In this document: positions 11,001 to 21,294 of the stretch, piece by piece
How the letters are laid out: every line of letters starts with the position of its first letter
Numbering within the stretch: the first letter of the stretch is position 1
Assembly: GCF_036323735.1 (NCBI RefSeq)
Contig: NC_086032.1
Span: 46,741,335-46,805,334, forward strand
Direction: 5' to 3'
Length of the DNA stretch: 64,000 nt
DNA from: Rattus norvegicus
Taxonomy: Eukaryota > Chordata > Mammalia > Rodentia > Muridae
Notes under the pieces: model-generated
What the model was told of the DNA's origin: nothing
Seen by the model: only the letters and a program-made list of their open reading frames with translations
Databases searched by the model: none
Made by a program: the position numbers and the translations under genes

Positions 11001-14000
11001 ATACTGCAGGTTCTGAATAGGATCGCATGTAATAAGCTTATTATTCAAGATAAAGAAACATTTTAACGAACAGAAACAATGTTTCTTTGTGAATTCAGTT
11101 AGTTCCCTGTAGCAGGCTCTTGTAATATGGGTACTTTTAAAGATTTATCAAAAGTAGGTGAGCCGAGTCTCAGTAAGTTGGTGAATTAAGTTAGTTCCTA
11201 GTAAGCCGCAATAGTTATTAGTAGTCTGTTCGGAATATAGAAAAATTTTCACGAATTAAATCGAAATTTCTAAGAGAATTCAGTGAGTTCCCAATGGGAC
11301 ATGCTTGTATGAGTGTGCTTTTCAATATATAGCAACATTTTAAGGAACGGAATCTAAGTATCATGGTGAATTCTGTAGGTTCCCAGTAGGATCGCATGTT
11401 ATAAGGTTGTTATTTCAGATAGAGCAACGTTTTAACGAACTGAAACACTGTTTCACTGTGAATTCAGTTAGTTCCCAGTAGCAGGCTCTTGAAATATGTG
11501 TACTTTTAAAGATTTATCAAAATATGGTGTGCCGAATCTCAGTAACTTGATGAATTCAGTTAGTTCCTAGTAAGCCGCAATAGTTATAAGTAGTCTGTTC
11601 AGGATATAGAAAAATTTTCAGGAATTAAACAAAAATTCTAGGGGACTTCAGTGAGTTCCCAATGGGACATGCTTGTATGAGTGTCCTTTTCAATATATAG
11701 CAACATTTTAAGTAACGGAATCTAAGTACCATGGTGAATTCTGTAGGTTCCCAATAAGATCATATGTAATAAGCTTGTTATTCAACATGGAGCAACGATT
11801 AACGAATTTAACACTGTTTCTTTGTTAATTCAGTTAGTTCCCAGTAGCAGTCGCTTGTAATATGTGTACTTTAAAAGATTTACAAAATTTGGTGAGCTGA
11901 ATCTTCATAAATTGGTTAATTCAGTTAGTTCCGAGTAAGCCGCAATAGTCATAAGTGGTCTGTTCGGGAAATAGAAAAATTTTCATGAATGGAATCAAAA
12001 TTTCTATGCGAATTCAGTGACTTCCCAATGGGACATGCTTGTGTGAGTGTGCTTTTCAATATATAGCAACATATTAAGGAACGGAATCTAAGTATCATGG
12101 TGAATTCTGTAGTTTCCCAAAAGGATTCGCATGTAATAAGCTTCTTATTCAAGATAGAGCAACGTTTTAACGAACTGAAACACTGTTTCATTCTGAATTC
12201 ATTTAGTTCCCAGTAGCAGGCTCTTGTAATAGGTGTACTTTTAAAGATTTATAAAAATTTGGCGACCGAATCTCAGTAACTTAATGAATTCAGTTAGTTG
12301 CCAGTAGGCCACAGAAGTAATAATTGGACTGTTCGGGATATAGAAAAATTTTGATGAATGGAATCAAAATTTCGAGGCGAATTCAGTGAGTTCCCAATGG
12401 GACATGCTTGTATGAGTGTGCTTTTCAATGTATAGCAACATTTTAAGTAACGTAATATAAGTATCATGGTTAATTCTGCAGGTTAAGAATAGGATCGCAT
12501 GTATAAGCTTGTTATTCAAAATAGAGCAACGTTTTAACGAACTGAAACACTCTTTCTGTGTGAATTCAGTTAGTTCCCAGTAGCAGGCTCTTGTAATATG
12601 TGTACTTTTAAAGATTTATCAAAATTTGGTGAGCCGAATCTCAGTAACTTGGTGAATTCCGTTTGTTCCCAATAGGCCGCAGTAGTAATAAGTGGACTGT
12701 TAGGGATATAGAAATTTTTCACGAATTGAGTCAAATTTCTAGGCGAAATCAGTGAGTTCCCAATGGGACATGTTTGTATGAGGGTGCTTTTCAATATATA
12801 GCAACATTTTAAGTAACAGAATCTAAGTATCATGTTGAACTCAGTAGGTTCCCACTAGGATTCGAAGTAATAAGATTGTTATTCAAGATAGAGCATGTTT
12901 TAACAAACTGAAACACTGTCTCGTTGTGAATTCAGTTAGTTCCCAGTAGCAGGCTCTTGTAATATGTGTACTTTTAAAGATTTATCAAAATTTGGGGAGC
13001 CTAATCTCAGTAACTTGGTGAATTCATTTAGTTCCCAATGGGCCACAGTAGTAATAAGTGGACAGCTTGGGATATAGCAATATTTTCAATAATGGGATGA
13101 AAATTTCTGGGCGAATTCAGTGAATTTCCAATGAGACATGCTTGTATGAGTGTGCTTTTCAATATATAGCAACATTTTAAGGAACGTAATATAAGTATCA
13201 TGGTGAATTCAGTAGTTTGCCAATAGGATTCGCATGCAATAAGCTTGTTATTCAAGATAGAGCAACGTTTTAACGAACTGAAACACTGTTTCTTTGTGAA
13301 TTCAGTTAGTTCCCAGTAGCAGGCTCTTGTAATATGTATACTTTTAAAGATTTATCAAAATTTGGTGAGCCGAATCTCAGTAACTTGATGAATTCAGTTA
13401 GTTGCCAGTAGGCCACAGTAGTAATCAGTGGACTGTTCAGGATATAGAAAAATTTTCACGAATGGAATCAAAATTTATAGGCGAATTCAGTGAGTTCCCA
13501 ATGGGACATGCTTGTATGAGTGTGATTTTCAATGTATAGCAACATTTTAAGTAAAGTAATCTAAGTATCATGGTCAATTCTGCAGATTAAGAACAGGATC
13601 GCATGTAATAAGCTTGTTATTCAAGATAGAGCAAAGTTTAACGAACTGAAACACTGTGTCTTTAGAATTCAGTTAATTCCCACTAGCAGGCACTTGTAAT
13701 ATGTGTACTTTTAAAGATTTACATAATTTGGTGAGCCGAATCTCAGTAACTTGGTGAAATAGGTTAGTTCGCAATAGACCGCCGCAGTAATTAGTGGACT
13801 GTTCGGGATATAGGAAAATTTATGCTAATGAATCAAAATTTCTAGGCGAATTCAGTGATTTCCCACTGGGACATGCTTCTATGAGTGTGCTTTTCAATAT
13901 ATAGCAACATTTTTAGTAACGGAATCTAAGTATCATGGTAAAGTCTGTAGGTTCCCAATAGGATCGCATGTAATAAGCATGTTATTTAAGATAGAGCAAC

Positions 14001-14400
14001 ATTTTAACGAAATGAAACACTGTTTCATTGTGAATTCAGTTAGTGCCAGTTGCAGGCTCTTGTAATATGTGTACTTTTAAAGATTTATCAAAATTTGGGG
14101 GGCCGAATCTCAGTAACGTTGTGAATTCATTTAGTTCCAAATAGACCGCAGTACTAATAAGTGGACTGTTCAGGATATAGAAAAATTTTCACTAATTGAG
14201 TCAAAATTTCTAGGCGAATTCAGTGAGTTCCGAATGGGACATGTTTGTATGAGTGTGCTTTTCAATATATAGCATCATTTTAAGGAACGGAATCTAAGTA
14301 TCATGGTGAATTTAGTAGGTTCCCACTGGGATACGCATGTAATAAGCTTGTTATTCAAGATAGAGCAATGTTTTAACGAACTGAAACACTGTGTCTTTGT

Positions 14401-14492
14401 GAATTCAGTTAGTTCCCAGTAGCAGGCTCTTGTAATATGTGTACTTTTAAAGATTTATCAAAATTTGGTGAACCGAATGTCAGTAACTTGGT
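14401..14492 (+). repeat. Subunit a of the satellite unit (92 bp)
   Basis: Subunit a starts with GAATTCAGTTAGTTCCCAG and carries the GCAGGCTCTTGTAATATG body followed by TGTACTTTTAAAG. The CTTTTAAAG stretch, read on the minus strand, gives CTTT/AAAAG. That is the type of site cut by L1 endonuclease, and it is the insertion point of 18 of the 19 ID elements in the window. Confidence 0.9.
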
Positions 14493-14585
14493 GAATTCAG
14501 TTAGTTGCCAGTAGGCCGCAGTAGTATTAAGTGGACTGTTCAGTATATAGAAAAACTTTCACGAATGGAATCAAAATTTCTAGGT
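14493..14585 (+). repeat. Subunit b of the satellite unit (93 bp)
   Basis: Subunit b starts GAATTCAGTTAGTTGCCAGT here (usually ...TTCCCAAT) and continues with AGGCCGCAGTAGTA. It holds the only regularly CpG-containing stretches besides the ID elements (GCCGC, TTCGGG, CACGAATGG). It shows the most variety between blocks, for example CACGAATGGAATC, CAGGAATTAAATC and CAATAATGGAATG forms, which makes it useful for tracing copies. Confidence 0.88.
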
Positions 14586-14677
14586 GAATTCAGTGAGTTC
14601 CCAATGGGACATGCTTGTATGAGTGTGCTTTTCAATATATAGCCACATTTTAAGTAACGAATTCTAAGTATCATGGT
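14586..14677 (+). repeat. Subunit c of the satellite unit (92 bp)
   Basis: Subunit c starts GAATTCAGTGAGTTCCCAAT and continues GGGACATGCTTGTATGAG, ending with TCTAAGTATCATGGT. It is the best conserved of the four across the window. The variants CCAATTGGACATG, GTGCTCTTCAATAT and GGACGTGCTTG mark particular higher-order blocks. Confidence 0.88.
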
Positions 14678-14769
14678 GAATACTGTAGGTTCCGAATAGG
14701 ATCGCATGTAATAAGCTTGTTATTCAAGATAGAGCAAAATTTTAACGAACACATACAATGTTTCCATGT
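14678..14769 (+). repeat. Subunit d with the single HindIII site
   Basis: Subunit d carries GATCGCATGTAATAAGCTTG, with HindIII at 14713-14718, then TTATTCAAGATAGAGCAA and a TTTTAACGAAC tail. It is one base longer where it reads GATTCGC. Many of the block junctions described elsewhere fall inside d or at its left edge. The plus-strand ID element at 5.07 kb is also inserted here. Confidence 0.88.
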
Positions 14770-17649
14770 GAATTCAGTTAGATCCCAGGGGCAGGCTCTT
14801 GTAATATGTGTACTTTTAAAGATTTATCAAAATTTGGTGAGCCGAATCTCAGTAAATTGGTGAATTAAGTTAGTTCCCAATAGGCCGCTGTAGTAATAAG
14901 TGGACTGTTCGGGATAGGGAAAAATTTTCACGAATGGAATCAAAATTCCTAGGCGAATTCACTGAGTTCCCAATGGGACATGCTTGTATGAGTGTGCTTT
15001 TCAATGTATAGCAACATTTTAAGTAACGTAATCTAAGTATCATGGTTAATTCTGCAGGTTAAGTATAAGATCTCATGTAATAAGCTTGTTATTCAAGATA
15101 GAGCAACGTTTTAACGAACTGAAACACTGTTTCTTTGTGAATTTACTTAGTTCCCAGTAGCAGGCTCTTGTAATAAGTGTACTTTTAAAGATTTATCAAA
15201 ATTAGGTGAGCCGAGTCTCAGTAACTTGGTGAATTCAGTTAGTTCCTAGTTAGCCTCAATATTTATAAGTGGTCTGTTCGGGATATAGAAAAATTTTCAC
15301 GAATGAAATTCAATTTTCTAGGGGAATTCAGTGAGTTCCCAATGGGACATGCTTCTACGAGTGTGCTTTTCAATATATACCAACATTTTAAGTAACCGAA
15401 TCTAAGTATCATGGTGAATTATGTAAGTTCCCAATAGGATCGCATGTAATAAGCTTGTTATTCAAGATAGAGCAACGTTTAAATGAATTGAAACACTGTT
15501 TCTTTGTGAATTCGGTTATTTCCCAGTAGCAGGCTCTTGTAATATGAGTACTTTTAAAGATTTATCAAAATTTCGTGAGCCGAATCTCAGTAACATGGTG
15601 AATTCAGTTTGTTCCTAATAGGCCGCAGTAGTAATAAGTGGACTGTTAGGGATATAGAAAATTTTCACGAATTGAATCAAATTTCTAGGTGAAATCAGTG
15701 AGTTCCCAATGGGACATGTTTGTATGAGGGTGCTTTTCAATATATAGCAACATTTTAAGTAAAGGAATCTAAGTATCATGTTGATTTCAGTAGGTTCCCA
15801 CTAGGATTCGAGGTAATAAGATTGTTATTCAAGATAGAGCATGTTTTAACAAACTGAAACACTGTCTCTTTGTGAATTCAGTTAGTTCCCAGTAGCAGGC
15901 TCTTGTAATATGTGTACTTTTAAAGATTTATCAAAATTTGGGGAGCCGAATCTCAGTAACTTGGTGAATTCATTTAGTTCCCAATACGCCACAGTAGTAA
16001 TAAGTGGACAGCTCGGGATATAGCAATATTTTCAATAATGGAATAAAAATTTCTGGGCGAATTCAGTGAGTTTCCAATGAGACATGCTTGTATGAGTGTG
16101 CTTTTCAATATATAGCAACATTTTAAGGAACGAAATCTATGTATCATGGTGATTTCAGTAGTTTCCCAATAGGATTCGCATGCAATAAGCTTGTTATTCA
16201 AGATAGAGCAACGTTTTAACGAACTGAAACACTGTTTCTTTGTGAATTCAGTTAGTTCCCAGTAGCAGGCTCTTGTAATATGTATACTTTTAAAGATTTA
16301 TCAAAATTAGTTGAGCCGAATCTCAGTAACTTGATGAATTCAGTTAGTTGCCAGTAGGCCGCAGTAGTAATAAGTGGACTGTTTGGGATATAGAAAAATT
16401 TTCACGAATGGAATCAAAATTGATAGGCGAATTCAGTGAGTTCCCTATGGGACATGCTTGTATGAGTGTGCTTTTCAATGTATAGCAACATTTTAAGTAA
16501 AGGAATCTAAGTATCATGGTTAATTGTGCAGTTTAAGAATAGGATCACATGTAATAAGCTTGTTATTCAAGATAGAGCAAAGTTTTAAAGAACTGAAACA
16601 CTGTGTCTTTAGAATTCAGTTAGTTCCCACTAGCAGGCGCTTGTAATATGTGTACACTTAAAGATTTATCAAAATTTGGTGAGCCAAATCTCAGTAACTT
16701 GGTGAAATAAGTTAGTTCGCAATAGGCCGCAGCAGTAATTAGTGGACTGTTCGGGATATAGGAAAATTTATGCTAATGAATCAAAATTTCTAGGCGAATT
16801 CAGTGAGTTCCCACTGGGACATGCTTCTATGAGTGTGCTTTTCAATATATAGCAACATTTTAAGTAACAGAATCTAAGTATCATGGTAAATTCTGGAGGT
16901 TCCCAATATGATCGCATGTAATAAGCATGTTATTTAAGATAGAGCAACTTTTAAACGAACTGAAACACTGTTTCATTGTGAATTCAGTAAGTTCCCAGTT
17001 GCAGGCTCTTGTAATATGTGTACTTTTAAAGATTTATCAAAATTTGGGGGGCCGAATCTCAGTAAAGTGGTGAATTCATTTTGTTCCAAAAGACTGCAGT
17101 ACTAATAAGTGGACAGTTCAGGATATAGAAAAATTTTCACGAATTGAGTCAAAATTTGTAGGCGAATTCAGCGTGTTCCCGAATGGGACATGCTTGTATG
17201 AGTGTGCTTTTCAATATATAGCATCATTTTAAGGAACGGACTCTAAGTATCATGGTGAATTCAGTAGGTTCCCACTAGGAAACGCATGTAATAAGCTTGT
17301 TATTCAAGATAGAGCAACGTTTTTACGAACCAAAACACTGTGTCTTTGTGAATTCATTTAGTTCCCAGTAGCAGGCTCTTGTAATATGTGTACTTTTAAA
17401 CATTTATCAAAATTTGGTGAACTGAATGTCAGTAACTTGGTGAATTCAGTTAGTTGCCAGTAGGCCGCAGTAGTAATAAGTGGACTGTTCGGGATATAGA
17501 AAAACTTTCACGAATGGAATCAAAATTTCTAGGCGAATTCAGTGAGTTCCAAATGGATATGAAGGTATGAGTGTGCTTTTCAATATATAGAAACATTTTA
17601 AGTAACGAATTCTAAGTATCATTTTGAATACTGTAGATTCCAAATAGGA

Positions 17650-19237
17650 TCGCATGTAATAATCTTGTTATTCAAGATAGAGCAACATTATAACGAACAC
17701 ATACAATCTTTCCTTGTGAATTCAGTTAGTTCCCAGTAGCAGGAATTTGTAATATGTGTACTTTTAAAGATTTATCAAAATTTGGTGAGCCGAATCTCAG
17801 TAACTTGGTGAATTAAGTTAGTTCCCAATAGGCCGCAGTAGTACTAAGTGGACTGTTTGGGATATAGAAAAATTTTCATGAATGGAATCAAAATTTCTAG
17901 GCGAATTCAGTGAGTTCCCTATGGGACATGTTTGTAAGAGTGTCCTTTTCAATATATAGCAACCTTTTAAGGGACGGAATCTAAGTATCATTGTGAATTC
18001 AGTTGATTCCCAATAGGATTTCATGTAATAAGCTTGTTATTCAAGAATGAGCAAAGTTTTAAAGAAACGAAACACTGTCTCTATGTGAATTCAGTTAGTT
18101 CCCAGTAGCAGGCTCTTGTAATATTTGTAGTTTTAAAGATTTATCAAAATTTGGGGGGCCGAATCTCAGTAACTTTGTGAATTCAGTTAGTTCCCAATAG
18201 GCCGCAGTAGTAATAGGTGGACTGTTCGGGATATAGAAAAATTTTCATGAATGAGTCAAAATTTCTAGGCTAATTCAGTGAGTTCAAAATGGGACATGCT
18301 TGTATGAGTGTGCTTTTCAATATATAGGAACATTTTAAGGAACGGAATCTAAGTATCATGGTGAATTAAGTAGGTTCCCACTAGAATTCGCATGTTATAA
18401 GCTGGTTATTCAAGATAGAGTAACGTTTTAACGAACTGAAACACAGTTTCTTTATGAATTCGGTTAGTTCCCAGTAGTAGGCTCTTGTAATATGTGTACT
18501 TTTAAAGATTTATCAAAATATGGTGAGCCGAATCTCAGTAACTTGGTGAATTCAGTTAGTTCCCAATAGGCCGCAGTAATAATAAGTGGACTCTTCGGGA
18601 TATAGAAAAATTTTCAAGAATGGAAACAAAATTTCTAGGCGAATTCAGTGAGTTCCCAATGGGACATGCTTGTATGCGTTGCTTTTCAATATACAGCAAC
18701 ATTTTAAGGAACGGAATCTAAGTATCATGGTTAATGCAGTAGTTTCCCAATAGGAATCGAATGTAATAAGGTTGTTATTCAAGATAGAGCAACGTTTTAA
18801 CAACTGAAACACTGCCTCTTTGTGAATTCAGTTAGTTCCCAGTAGCAGGCTTTTGTAATATGTGTACTTTTAAAGATTTACCAAAATTTGGTGAACCGAA
18901 TCTCAGTAACTTGGTGAAATCAGTTAGTTCCCAATAGGCCGCAGTGGTAATAAGTTGACTCTTCAGGATATAGAAAGATTTTCATGAATGGAATCAAAAT
19001 TTCTAGGCGAATTCAATGAGTTCCCAATGGGACATGCTTGTATGAGTGTGCTTTACAATATATAGCAACATTTTAAGGAACGGTATCTAAGTATCTTGGT
19101 GAATTCAGTAGTTACCCAATAGGATTTGCACGTAATAAGGTTTATATTCAAATTAGAGCAAAGTTTTAACGAAATGAAACACTGATTCTTTGTGAATACC
19201 GTTAGTTCACAGTAGCAAGCTCTTGAAATATGTTTAC
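17650..19237. repeat. Block P, copy 1 (1.6 kb leading to an ID)
   Basis: This is a four-unit stretch repeated at about 23.77-25.36, 42.73-44.32 and 49.34-50.92 kb. Diagnostic variants in order are AACGAACACATACAATC, AGTACTAAGTGGACTGTTTGGG, AAGGGACGG, AAAGAAACGAAACACTGTCTCTATG, the AGTTCAAAATGGG c subunit, AAGCTGGTTATTC, ATACAGCAAC and finally TCAGGATATAGAAAGATTTTCATG just before the ID. Confidence 0.78.
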
Positions 19238-19338
19238 TTTTTTTTTTTGGTTCTTTTTTTTTTCGGAGCTGGGGAACGAACCCAGGGCCTTGCGCTTCAC
19301 AGGCAAGCGCTCTACCACTGAGCTAAATCCCCAACAGC
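19238..19338 (-). mobile_element. ID SINE, minus strand; first of the amplified set
   Basis: The minus strand carries the ID body with A box and a B-box-like GGTTCGTTCCC, ending in an A(n)GAACCA(n) tail. Flanking duplications are AATATGTTTAC on the left and AATATGTGTACC on the right. The G-to-T change on the left and the T-to-C change on the right recur in every later copy. Lineage markers are CTTCACAGG in the middle and CCAACAGC at the ID 5' end. It ends block P and starts block Q. Confidence 0.95.
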
Positions 19339-21193
19339 AATATGTGTACCTTTAAAGATTTATCAAAATTTGGTGAGCCGAATCTCAGTAACTTGGTGAA
19401 TTCAGTCAGTTTCGAGTAAGCCGCAATACTTATAAGTGGTCTCTTCGGGATATAGAAAAATTTTCAGGAATTAAATCAAAATTTCTAGGCGAATTCAGTG
19501 AGTTCCCAATTGGACACGCTTGTATGAGTGTGCTTTTCAATATATAGCAACATTTTAGGTAATGGATTCTAAGTATCATGGCGAATTCTGTAGGTTACCA
19601 ATAGGATCGCATGTAATAAGCTTGTTATTCAAGATAGAGCAAGGTTTTAACGAATTGAAACACTGTTTCTTTGTGAATTCAGTTACTTCCCAGTAGCAGG
19701 CTCTTGTAATATGTGTACTTTTAAAGATTTATAAAAATTTGGTGAACCGAATCACAGTAATTTGGTGAATTAATTTAGTTCCTAGTACGCTGCAATAGTT
19801 ATAAGTGGTCTGTTCGGGATATAGAAAAATTTTCAAGAATTAAATCACAATTTCTAGGCGAATTCAATGAGTCCAATGGGACATGCATGTACGAGGGTGC
19901 TTTCCATATATAGCAACATTTTAAGGAACGGAATCTAAGTATCATGGTGAATTCAGTATGTTCCCACTAGGATTCGCATGTAATAAGCTTGTTATTCAAA
20001 AAACAGCAAATTTTTAATGAAAAGAAACACTGATTTTTTGTGAATTCAGTTAGTTGTCAGTAGCAGGCTCTTGTAATATGTGTACTTTTAAAGATTCATC
20101 AAAATTTGGTGAGCCGAATCTCAGTAAGTTGGTGAATTCAGTTAGTTCCTAGTAAGCCACAATAGTTATAAGTGGCCTGTTCGGGATATAGACAATTTTT
20201 CACGAGTGAAATTTAATTTTCTAGGGTAATTCAGTGAGTTCCCAATGGGACATGCTTTTATGAGTTTGCTTTTCAATATACAGCAACATTTAAATAACAG
20301 AATCTAAGTATCATTGTGAATTCTGTAAGTTCCCAATAGGATGTTACGTAATAAGCATGTTATTCAAGATAGGGCAACGTTTTAAGGAACTGAAACACTG
20401 TCTCTTTGTGAATTCAGTAGGTTCCCAGTAGCAGGCTCTTGTAATATGTGTACTTTTAAATATTTATCAAAATTTGGGGAGCCGAATCTCAGTAACTGGG
20501 TGAATTCAGTTAGTTCCCAATAGGCCGCAGTAGTAATAAGTGGACAGCTAGGGATATAGAAATATTTTCAATAATGGAATGAAAATTTCTAGGCGAATAC
20601 AGTGAGTTCGCAATGGGACATGCTTGTATGAGTGTGCTTTTCAATATATAGCAACATTTTTAGGAACAGTATCTAAGTATCATGGTGAATTCAGTAGGTT
20701 CCCACTAGGATTCGCATGTAATAAACTTGTTATTCAAGATTTAGCAAAGTTTTAAAGAAACGAAACACTGTCTCTTTGTGAATTCAGTTAGTTCCCAGTA
20801 GCAGGCTCTTGTAATATTTGTAGTTTTAAAGATTTATCAAAATTTGGGGGGCCGAATCTCAGTAACTTGGTGAAATCAGTTATTTCCCAATAGGCCGCAG
20901 TGGTAATAAGTGGACTCTTCAGGATATAGAAAGATTTTCATGAATGGAATCAAAATTTCTAGGCGAATTCAATGAGTTCCCAATGGGACATGCTTGTATG
21001 AGTGTGCTCTTTAATATATAGTAACATTTTAAGGAACGGTATCTAAGTATCCTGGTGAATTCAGTAGTTACCCAATAGGATTTGCACGTAATAAGGTTTA
21101 TATTCAAATTAGAGCAAAGTTTTAACGAAATGAAACACTGATTCTTTGTGAATACCGTTAGTTCACAGTAGCAAGCTCTTGTAATATGTTTAC
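19238..21193. repeat. Block Q, copy 1 (5 units + ID, 1.956 kb)
   Basis: An ID-to-ID interval repeated at 31595 and 38201. After the ID come AGTCAGTTTCGAGTAAGCCGC, AAAAAACAGCAAATTTTTAATG, TAGTTGTCAGTAGC, ATAGACAATTTTTCACGAG, TAAATAACAGAATC, and GTGGACAGC with TTCAATAATGG. Copies 2 and 3 look more like each other than like this one. Confidence 0.82.
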
Positions 21194-21294
21194 TTTTTTT
21201 TTGGTTCTTTTTTTTTTTTCGGAGCTGGGGAACGAACCCAGGGCCTTGCGCTTCCTAGGCAAGCGCTCTACCACTGAGCTAAATCCCCAACCCC
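21194..21294 (-). mobile_element. ID SINE, minus strand; CCTAGG lineage
   Basis: A full-length ID body with a GAACC tail and plus-strand markers CTTCCTAGGC and CCAACCCC. Flanks are AATATGTTTAC at 21183-21193 and AATATGTGTAC at 21295-21305. It has relatives at 33549, 40156, 45171 and 46019, all starting block S-type sequence with the rare GAGTAACCAATTGGACA variant in c (45171 and 46019 included). Confidence 0.95.

Larger units (their letters stand above)
14401..14769 (+). repeat. Representative complete satellite unit (a-b-c-d)
   Basis: This 369-bp unit is a clean example of the repeat, with subunit starts at 14401, 14493, 14586 and 14678 and the next unit at 14770. It holds a HindIII site (AAGCTT) once, in subunit d, and EcoRI sites at the starts of a, b and c. 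The d start has mutated to GAATAC. Spacing 92+93+92+92 shows that the 370-bp unit arose from an older ~92-bp repeat. Confidence 0.93.
12600..17900. repeat. 8-unit tandem duplication, 2.95 kb period
   Basis: About 12.60-15.0 kb is repeated at about 15.55-17.9 kb with an offset near 2,945 bp (eight units). Shared variants in order are GTTTGTTCC with GACTGTTAGGGATA, the short GATTCGAAGT/GATTCGAGGT d subunit, GTGGACAGCT with TTCAATAATGG, TATAGGAAAATTTATGC, AGTACTAATAAGTGGAC, and AACGAACACATACAAT. The right copy is the closest relative in the window of 48.3-49.7 kb. Confidence 0.68.
1..19226. repeat. Diverged, weakly ordered part of the satellite array
   Basis: Neighbouring 370-bp units here differ from each other at many positions, and small indels are common, for example a shortened a-b pair at 5951-6011. 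Only loose multi-unit repeats are recognisable (about 5, 8 and 11 units). Two isolated ID elements lie in it. The contrast with the near-identical blocks to the right suggests older satellite that has escaped recent homogenisation. No gene was seen on either strand. Confidence 0.75.

Noticed and set aside
20919..21107. Recurrent 62-82 codon minus-strand frames with near-identical protein sequence across the window
   Set aside because: They recur because the satellite recurs. They cover about half a unit between fixed stop positions, and similarity follows the DNA blocks with no sign of codon-level constraint.
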